Assembly (NCBI GenBank): GCA_038228295.1
Contig: JBBRPH010000001.1
Span: forward strand, 124,001-188,000
Source: JAICKM01 sp038228295
GTDB lineage: Bacteria > Chloroflexota > Chloroflexia > QHBQ01 > JAICKM01
Reading direction: 5' to 3'
DNA: 64,000 bases
In this document: positions 58,259 through 64,000 of the stretch, in pieces
Position numbering within the stretch: the first letter of the stretch is position 1
Layout of the letters: each line of letters opens with the position of its first letter
Position numbers and translations under genes: made by a program
The notes under the pieces: model-generated
What the model saw: only the letters and a program-made list of their open reading frames with translations
The model's database searches: none
What the model was told of the DNA's origin: nothing

Positions 58259-60244
58259 ATGCAGCTAGGCGTAGCCTACTATCCCGAACAGTGGGAGCCG
58301 AGCCGCTGGGCCACTGACGCGCGTTTGATGATCGAGGCCGGGCTGACGATAGTCCGCATCGGCGAGTTCGCATGGAGTGTGCTGGAGCCGGAGCCGGGCC
58401 GCTATTGTTGGGATTGGCTGGATGAGGCGATAGCCGTGCTGCACACCGCTGGGCTAGGTGTGATCGTCGGCACGCCAACCGCCGCTCCGCCGGCCTGGCT
58501 GGCCGCCGACAACCCGGCGGTGCTGCCGGTGCGCGCCGATGGGCGGCTGGCCCAGTTCGGCGGGCGGCGACACTACTGCCCTAGTAGTCCCGTCTACCGT
58601 GCCGCTTGCGCCGCCATTGTCACGGCCGAAGCACGCCATCTGGCCGCGCGACCCGGTTTGATCGGCTGGCAGGTAGACAACGAGTTCGGCAACCACGAAT
58701 CGGCGCGCTGTTTTTGCGATCGCTGCCGGGCCGCCTTCCACGCCTGGCTGCAAACACGGTACGACACGCTAGAGTCGCTAAATACCGCCTGGGGCACGCG
58801 CTTTTGGAGCCAACACTACACCGCCTGGGCGCAGATCCCTATGCCGACCGGTGCCGTGGTCGCCCTGCACAGCCCCAGTCTGTGCCTCGATTACTACCGC
58901 TTCGCCTCCGACCTAACGGTGGACTTTTGCCGTGCCCAGGCCGGCATCTTGCGCGATCACACCCCCGACCTGCCGATTACCACTAATGTGTTTCCCGGCG
59001 ACGAGCAGTTGGACTTTCACGCCCTGGCCGGCGCGGTAGACTTTCTCAGTTGGGACAACTATCCGCACGGCTTCAGCGGCCCGGCGGAAGTAGCCTTTAA
59101 TCACGACTTGCTGCGCGGCACCGGCCCACGCTACTGGGTGATGGAGCAGCAAGCGGGGATGATTAATTGGACCGCCTATAATCCCCCCGTGCCGCCGGGT
59201 CAGGTGCGGATCTGGACACTACAAGGGCTATTGCACGGCGCAGAGGCGGTGATCTATTTCCGTTGGCGGGCGGGGTTGAGCGGCAGTGAACAATATCACT
59301 CCGGCTTGCTCAAACACAGCGCCGCGCCCGACCGAGGCTACGGCGAGGTACAGGCACTGGCCCACGAACTGCGCGTCGGGCCCACCCTGGGACCACGTCC
59401 GCCCGCAGCGGTCGCCTTGCTGTGGAGCTTCGATGACCTGTGGGCGGTGGAGACCGACCGCCATCACGCCGACTTTCAATACCGCGCGCAGGCCGTGGCG
59501 ATCTACACCAGCCTGTGGGAACACGGTCTCACGGTAGATATTCTGCCCCGCCACACGCCCGCCGCCGGCCTAGCCGCGTATCCCCTGGTGATCGTACCCG
59601 CCGCTGTCGTGGATGATCCCGCTTGGACAGATGAACTTGTAGGATATGTATCCAACGGCGGCGCGCTATTGCTGAACTTGCGGGCTGGAGTTCGTACCAC
59701 CGCCAATACCTCGCTACCGATAGCGCTGCCGGGCAGCTTGGCCGCGCTTGTCGGCGCGACGGTGAGCGAGATCCTGTCCCTGCCGCCGGAGCGCACGGTG
59801 GGCGTGCAGACCGCCGCCGGCCTGCTGCGCTGCCCACTGTGGGCCGAGACACTGGAGCCTAGCGACCCGGCGACCCGTGTGGTCTGGCACTACGCCGAGC
59901 CACCCGCCGAACCCGCCTATTACGTCGGTCAGGCTGCGCTTACCCGCCGCCCGCAGGGCAGCGGCGCGGCCTACTACCTGGGTACCTACCCTACCCCCGC
60001 TATCCTTGCCGCACTCTGGACCGGACCGCTCACTGATCTCCTGCCCGGCGCACTTCCCCCTAGCCCGCACCTCGAACGTTTCACCCACACGGTCGGCGAC
60101 ACCACTTACCAGATCATCCTCAATCACAGTGATTACGCGCAGCCCGTGCCACTCACCGGCCGCTGGTATGATACGACCGGCCGGCAAGTAGATGCGCTGA
60201 CGGTGCGCGGACTAGATAGTGTGGTGCTGCGACGAGAGACGTGA
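58259..60244 (+). CDS. Beta-galactosidase, glycoside hydrolase family 42
   Basis: 661 residues, normal GH42 length. Opens MQLGVAYYPEQWEPSRWATD; acid/base Glu in GWQVDNEFGN (about 143), nucleophile Glu in YWVMEQQAG (about 298), and the zinc cysteines CFCDRC near 155-160. Middle part is the trimerisation (GATase-like) domain, ending in a small beta domain. Cytoplasmic, no signal peptide, so it cleaves imported beta-galactosides. Last gene of the LacI-controlled locus. Confidence 0.95.
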   Translation: MQLGVAYYPEQWEPSRWATDARLMIEAGLTIVRIGEFAWSVLEPEPGRYCWDWLDEAIAVLHTAGLGVIVGTPTAAPPAWLAADNPAVLPVRADGRLAQFGGRRHYCPSSPVYRAACAAIVTAEARHLAARPGLIGWQVDNEFGNHESARCFCDRCRAAFHAWLQTRYDTLESLNTAWGTRFWSQHYTAWAQIPMPTGAVVALHSPSLCLDYYRFASDLTVDFCRAQAGILRDHTPDLPITTNVFPGDEQLDFHALAGAVDFLSWDNYPHGFSGPAEVAFNHDLLRGTGPRYWVMEQQAGMINWTAYNPPVPPGQVRIWTLQGLLHGAEAVIYFRWRAGLSGSEQYHSGLLKHSAAPDRGYGEVQALAHELRVGPTLGPRPPAAVALLWSFDDLWAVETDRHHADFQYRAQAVAIYTSLWEHGLTVDILPRHTPAAGLAAYPLVIVPAAVVDDPAWTDELVGYVSNGGALLLNLRAGVRTTANTSLPIALPGSLAALVGATVSEILSLPPERTVGVQTAAGLLRCPLWAETLEPSDPATRVVWHYAEPPAEPAYYVGQAALTRRPQGSGAAYYLGTYPTPAILAALWTGPLTDLLPGALPPSPHLERFTHTVGDTTYQIILNHSDYAQPVPLTGRWYDTTGRQVDALTVRGLDSVVLRRET

Positions 60245-60302
60245 CGGCGGGAGGCGCGAAGCGGGATCCAGGGCGCTACCGGCAACGCCTCTACAGTCCG
60301 AT

Positions 60303-61544
60303 TCACGCCACCCAAAACCAGTTCACGAAACGGATCGTGTAGAGCGCCAGCAGCAGAACGCTCACCACCGGCAGCAGGTAAGCCGGCCAGGGCCGCCGCC
60401 CCATACGGGCGAGCAGGATGAAAGCGGGGAACAGTACCAGCACGAAGCGTGGCAGCGACAGCAACGGATTATGTGGCGTGGCCGAAAATAGTGGAAACAG
60501 TAACCCCAGCGTCAGATAAAGCGCGTGGGGCGGACGCAGCATCCCCCGTCGCCAGCCGACGACAGCCACCACCGCAAACAGGATCAGCGTCGCCAGATAG
60601 AACCAGCTCTGCGACTCCTCCTGATATTGGAACGGCGTGTCGAGGGCTACGCGCACCGCGTTGCCGGCCGTCATCCAGGGCCAGCTAAAGGCGCGATTCC
60701 ACTCCGCTTGCGTTTGGATAAAGGCCAGCGGCCGGCCCACCGCCCAGGTGGACCACGCCGGCAGTAGTCCCAAAGCTAGGATGGGTGGGACGAACGCTTG
60801 GAGTGCGGAACGAATGCTGCGTGCTGCGTGCTGCGTGCTGGGTGTCGGGGTACGGTTTAGTGAGGCGACGGTGAAACTGCGCGATTCATCGTGCGCGGAC
60901 GCAGAACGATGGGCGATCCACCACTCCAGTGCCAAGCAGGGCAGCAACACCACGCCGAAAGGCCGCGTCCAGAGCGCACCCGCCAGACAGAGGCCGGCCA
61001 CGAGCCAGCGCCGCTGCCCAACCGCGACGGACATCCCCAGCGCCAGCAGCAGGAACAGCCCTTCGCTGTAGATTGCCCAGAAGAAAAAGGCGGTCGGGAA
61101 GATCGCCAGTGCCAGCACCGCACCGGGCGCCAGCGTGGGGGTGTATTGATCGCAGACTAAGCGGTAGAGCAGCAGCAACACGCCGGCAAAAATCAGCGAC
61201 GACAGCAGCACCCCGGCCACAAGGTAGCGCCCACCCAATAGGGTGCCCACGCCACCCACTGCCCACGGATAGAGCGGCAGAAAGGCCGTCGTGCCGTCGT
61301 CGGGGCGATAGCCGGCGGCAGCGATTTGCAGATACCAGAGACCGTCCCAGTGTGCCCAGACTCCCACCAGACGATCCCAGAGGGCGGGGCTGGGCGGCAG
61401 GTGATAAGGCGCGGTACCGCCGGGCACGCGGCTGGGTAGCGACAGCCCCGCTAGCACCGCCAGCAGCGTCAGGCCCACGCGCAACGCTAACCAGATTGCT
61501 AGCGGTTGCTCATAAGTCCGCAGGAACGCCCGCACACGCGCCAC
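60303..61544 (-). CDS. Mannosyltransferase-like membrane protein (PIG-V/GT-C type)
   Basis: 413 residues, about ten helices. GT-C fold with WAHWDGLWYLQIAAAGYRP (catalytic Asp in the first loop, about 65-83), TAFLPLYPWAVGG and FPTAFFFWAIYSEGLFLLLA, as in PIG-V-like mannosyltransferases. It would add mannose from a polyprenyl-phosphate donor on the outer face of the membrane. An internal block STQHAARSI is written by a 7-nt repeat (60801-60849). Lies 8 nt after the UPF0182 gene on the same strand. Confidence 0.85.
   Translation of the reverse strand: MARVRAFLRTYEQPLAIWLALRVGLTLLAVLAGLSLPSRVPGGTAPYHLPPSPALWDRLVGVWAHWDGLWYLQIAAAGYRPDDGTTAFLPLYPWAVGGVGTLLGGRYLVAGVLLSSLIFAGVLLLLYRLVCDQYTPTLAPGAVLALAIFPTAFFFWAIYSEGLFLLLALGMSVAVGQRRWLVAGLCLAGALWTRPFGVVLLPCLALEWWIAHRSASAHDESRSFTVASLNRTPTPSTQHAARSIRSALQAFVPPILALGLLPAWSTWAVGRPLAFIQTQAEWNRAFSWPWMTAGNAVRVALDTPFQYQEESQSWFYLATLILFAVVAVVGWRRGMLRPPHALYLTLGLLFPLFSATPHNPLLSLPRFVLVLFPAFILLARMGRRPWPAYLLPVVSVLLLALYTIRFVNWFWVA
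60801..60849. repeat. 7-nt tandem repeat inside a coding frame, unit TGCTGCG
   Basis: GAGTGCG, GAACGAA, then TGCTGCG three times, TGCTGGG and TGTCGGG. On the coding strand it gives TPSTQHAARSIRSA in a cytoplasmic loop of the mannosyltransferase. Confidence 0.9.
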
Positions 61545-61552
61545 GATCGGGC

Positions 61553-64000
61553 CTATGGTGCGACCTGTTGCAAGCAGCGCAAGGCTGCTTCCACTTGTGC
61601 CTGCTCGCGGCCGTAGGTGGCCCAGTCACTGATCTTAAGCGCATCTTGCGCGCGCTGGTAGTGATCGAGGGCCGCACTGCTCAAGCTGCGCGTATCGCCT
61701 ACGCAGGCGGCCGCCGTTCCAGAGGGCAGCCCCGGCGTGAGGAGGGCTGGGGTGCCGGGCGGCAGTGTCCCGCCCGCGCTAGGGGTGCCGGCGCCCGCCG
61801 GCGTGATCGGCGGTGGGTTTTGCGCCTGCGCGCCGAACATCGCCGCCAACGCCGCCGTCAAGTTGTCACCCATACCCACCTGCCCACCAGCCGAGGCAAT
61901 TACCCGTTTGAGCGCGGGCAGTGGGCTGTTGGTGGCCTGCAAAAACAGCGGTTGCACCGACAGCACCGAGCCACCCAGTGGCAGTACAAGCAAGTTGCCC
62001 AACAGCACATGGCTGCCGCTCTGGTTCCAGAGCGTCAATTGGCTCGAAATCTGCGGATCCTGGTTGATAAACGAGTTGATCTGCTGCGGCCCATAGACCA
62101 CCGTGTTCGAGGGGAAGCGGATCACATCCACCCGCCCATAATCAGGCGCATCGCCGCGCGCTGCCATCCAGGCGATCATATTGGGCTTGGAGGCGGGCGT
62201 GTAGGGGACCATCAGCATGAACTGGAGACCCTTGTCGCCGGGCAAGCGCATCATCGTGTAATAGGCTTCCAGCGGCACATTCGTGGGCGCATCCGAGCCG
62301 CCGCTGGTGTTACCAAACGGGACGTGCCAGGCATCACCCCGGTTGTAGAACACCGACGGATCGGTCATGTGAAACAGGCCGTATTGTTGGGCCTGGATAT
62401 TGAACAGCCCTTCCGGATAGCGTAGGTGGACCTGCAACGCGGGCGGCAGCGCGCTACCGTCCTTAAACAGCGTCGGAAAGATGCGCCGGTAGGTAGCGAT
62501 CACCGGGTCTTTGGCATCCACCACATAGTAGTCCATCGCGCCGGTGTACGCATCAATGACCACTTTGACCGAATTGCGGATGTAGTTGATAGACGAATCG
62601 CCTTGATCATAGGGGCTGGAGTTCGGATAGCGATCGCTGGTGGTGTAGGCATCCTGGATCCAGTATAGCTTACCGCCGGCGACCACAATATACGGGTCTT
62701 TATCATAGGTGAGGAACGGCGCGACGCGCTGCACGGCCTCATGGATGTCACGGTGCAGCAGCACACGACTATCGGATTGGATATATTCGGAGATCAGGAA
62801 GGTAAAGTCGCCGAAATAGCTGGCAAGTTGTAGGCGATTGCTGAAGCCCCCGATCCGCACGCCGCCGGTGCCGGTATAGGTCGTGGTCGCGTCTCCGCTG
62901 CCCGATGGGTAATCGAACTCTTTGGCCGTAGTATTGACTACGGCATAGTTATCTTCGGCCTCGCCGAAATAAATCTGCGGGCGGGTGACGGCCAGCGCAG
63001 GGTCTTCGCTCACCACCGGCAGGTCGTGAACCAGGAAGTGTGGCTGGCCGGCGTTCTCGATCTGATTAACCGGGCTGGCGACCACGCCGTAGCCGTGCGT
63101 ATAAACCAGGTGCTGGTTGACCCAACTGCGGGCCTGGCTGGGCAGCGCGTTGCTGTTCAGTTCGCGGGCCGAGATCATCACTTGTTGTTCGCCTCCGGCC
63201 AGCTTATAACGATCCAAATCGACCCCGTTAAAGACATAGTAAGTACGCAGCGACTGCAACTGGCTGTAGGTGTCACGCAGCGGACGGTAGTCCCACAGGC
63301 GGATGCTGTTCACCAGATCATTGTTGGTCTGCACATCAGTCGGCGAGAGCTGGGCCGCCACCGGGGCGGGCCGCTCCTGGAAGCGGTCGAGGCCAAAAGC
63401 GGCGCGGGTCGCTTGGATGTTGTTGGTGATGTAGGGCGCTTCTTTGTCCTGTTCAGCGGGTGTGACGACAAAGCTCTGCACGAGACCCGGATAGACTCCA
63501 CCGATCACCACTTGGGCCACGATCCAGACCCCAACCCCCACTGCCAGCGGCAACAAGGCCCGCCGCCGTAGATTGACTAGCAGCAGCAACCCGATACCCA
63601 GCGTGACCACAGCCAAAATGCGGAGGGCTGCCAACCGGGCATTGACATCGGTATACGACGCGCCGTAGAGCGCCTTGTGGTCGGAGAATAGCAGATCATA
63701 GGTTTGGAACCAGTAGCCCACTGCTGTCAGGATCAAGAAAGCCACACCCAGCGCGGTGCCGTGCGCGACCATACGCGGGTCGGGCGCAAACCGGCCGCCG
63801 GCACCGAGCAGGCTCGGTCGGGTGGCATAGATCAAGCCCGCGCCAATCGCCGCGACAACGATCAGCCCGATGCCCCAGCCGCGCAAGAATTCGTAAAACG
63901 GCAATTCAAAGACGTAAAAGCCGATGTCTTGCCCGAACACCGCATCGCTGCTACCGAATCCGGTATGATTAAAGTAGGTGAGGATTTTGCTCCACTCACC
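61553..64000 (-). CDS. UPF0182 family membrane protein (5' part lost at window edge)
   Basis: At least 815 residues; the frame is open to the window end, where LTYFNHTGFGSSDAVFGQDI marks the middle of the family's N-terminal part, so the first helices are outside. Present: FYVFELPFYEFLRGWG, four helices, then the long extracytoplasmic domain (NIQATRAAFGLDRF, ARSWVNQHLVYTHGYGVVAS, NYIRNSVKVVIDAYTGAMDY). Tail is Pro/Gly-rich with a short charged helix, as in many members. Function unknown. A GTG at 63940 is not the true start. Confidence 0.93.
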   Translation of the reverse strand, partial: GEWSKILTYFNHTGFGSSDAVFGQDIGFYVFELPFYEFLRGWGIGLIVVAAIGAGLIYATRPSLLGAGGRFAPDPRMVAHGTALGVAFLILTAVGYWFQTYDLLFSDHKALYGASYTDVNARLAALRILAVVTLGIGLLLLVNLRRRALLPLAVGVGVWIVAQVVIGGVYPGLVQSFVVTPAEQDKEAPYITNNIQATRAAFGLDRFQERPAPVAAQLSPTDVQTNNDLVNSIRLWDYRPLRDTYSQLQSLRTYYVFNGVDLDRYKLAGGEQQVMISARELNSNALPSQARSWVNQHLVYTHGYGVVASPVNQIENAGQPHFLVHDLPVVSEDPALAVTRPQIYFGEAEDNYAVVNTTAKEFDYPSGSGDATTTYTGTGGVRIGGFSNRLQLASYFGDFTFLISEYIQSDSRVLLHRDIHEAVQRVAPFLTYDKDPYIVVAGGKLYWIQDAYTTSDRYPNSSPYDQGDSSINYIRNSVKVVIDAYTGAMDYYVVDAKDPVIATYRRIFPTLFKDGSALPPALQVHLRYPEGLFNIQAQQYGLFHMTDPSVFYNRGDAWHVPFGNTSGGSDAPTNVPLEAYYTMMRLPGDKGLQFMLMVPYTPASKPNMIAWMAARGDAPDYGRVDVIRFPSNTVVYGPQQINSFINQDPQISSQLTLWNQSGSHVLLGNLLVLPLGGSVLSVQPLFLQATNSPLPALKRVIASAGGQVGMGDNLTAALAAMFGAQAQNPPPITPAGAGTPSAGGTLPPGTPALLTPGLPSGTAAACVGDTRSLSSAALDHYQRAQDALKISDWATYGREQAQVEAALRCLQQVAP

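Noticed and set aside
60929..62425. Open frame of 498 codons on the plus strand.
   Set aside because: Arg/Pro/Ala-rich translation with no motif, opposite to the mannosyltransferase and UPF0182 genes, which have clear family features.
1..64000. tRNA, rRNA or integrase attachment site.
   Set aside because: No cloverleaf, rRNA segment, integrase or flanking direct repeats could be found by reading; a tRNAscan run would settle it.

Overview
The window is 64 kb of GC-rich bacterial DNA carrying ordinary chromosomal genes. There are 54 supported protein-coding genes (two cut by the window edges), no rRNA or tRNA gene that I could find, no CRISPR array and no transposase. Gene content points to the phylum Chloroflexota, probably class Chloroflexia: a UPF0182 protein, a DUF4388 / small GTPase / roadblock operon, an alpha-beta fused E1 dehydrogenase, secreted proteins with a repeated N-terminal module, many GAF histidine kinases, and no outer-membrane genes. 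This placement is an inference from gene types, not from a marker tree.

Layout. 1-2523: hflX (partial) and an LL-diaminopimelate-type aminotransferase. 2524-5908: a family 5 solute-binding protein with two extra N-terminal modules, closed by a strong terminator, then a 100-bp palindrome. 5909-11424: a five-gene minus-strand operon of two paralogous membrane proteins, DUF4129, DUF4350 and a MoxR ATPase. 11538-16389: small membrane proteins, a phosphoesterase lipoprotein, a DUF2085 protein and a secreted protein. 16706-21873: a Cys-rich small protein, then DUF4331 / TPR / NicO-type metal transporter genes. 22016-27634: a cupredoxin lipoprotein, mutM, a HIT protein, a proline-rich membrane protein, a frameshifted sulfite-oxidase-fold gene and pncB. 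27867-32299: an ABC-2 exporter, a clan A glycosidase and a class V aminotransferase. 32345-35921: two convergent NarL-type histidine kinases. 36205-41159: fused E1 dehydrogenase and a PhoB/PhoR-type pair. 41341-46582: DUF1385, the DUF4388-GTPase-roadblock operon, mnmA and three small membrane proteins. 46598-50439: a DesK/DesR-like pair beside a membrane-fused multicopper oxidase. 50733-53469: a low-complexity protein and a hybrid GAF kinase. 53700-60244: a LacI-controlled sugar locus (regulator, binding protein, two permeases, GH42 beta-galactosidase). 60303-64000: a PIG-V-like mannosyltransferase and UPF0182 (partial).

The most unusual signal is not a gene. About sixteen short elements built on a strict 7-nt (sometimes 8-nt) period are scattered over the window. 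Their unit sequence differs from one element to the next, but the design is shared: tandem units, often in two inverted arms able to form a hairpin. They sit at gene ends, in leaders and, where the unit lacks stop codons, inside reading frames. They resemble in form the heptanucleotide STRR repeats known from cyanobacteria. A second class is a G/C-rich palindrome with one full and two degenerate copies. Promoters are readable as good sigma-70 boxes, several with an extended -10 of form TGGTAnnnT.
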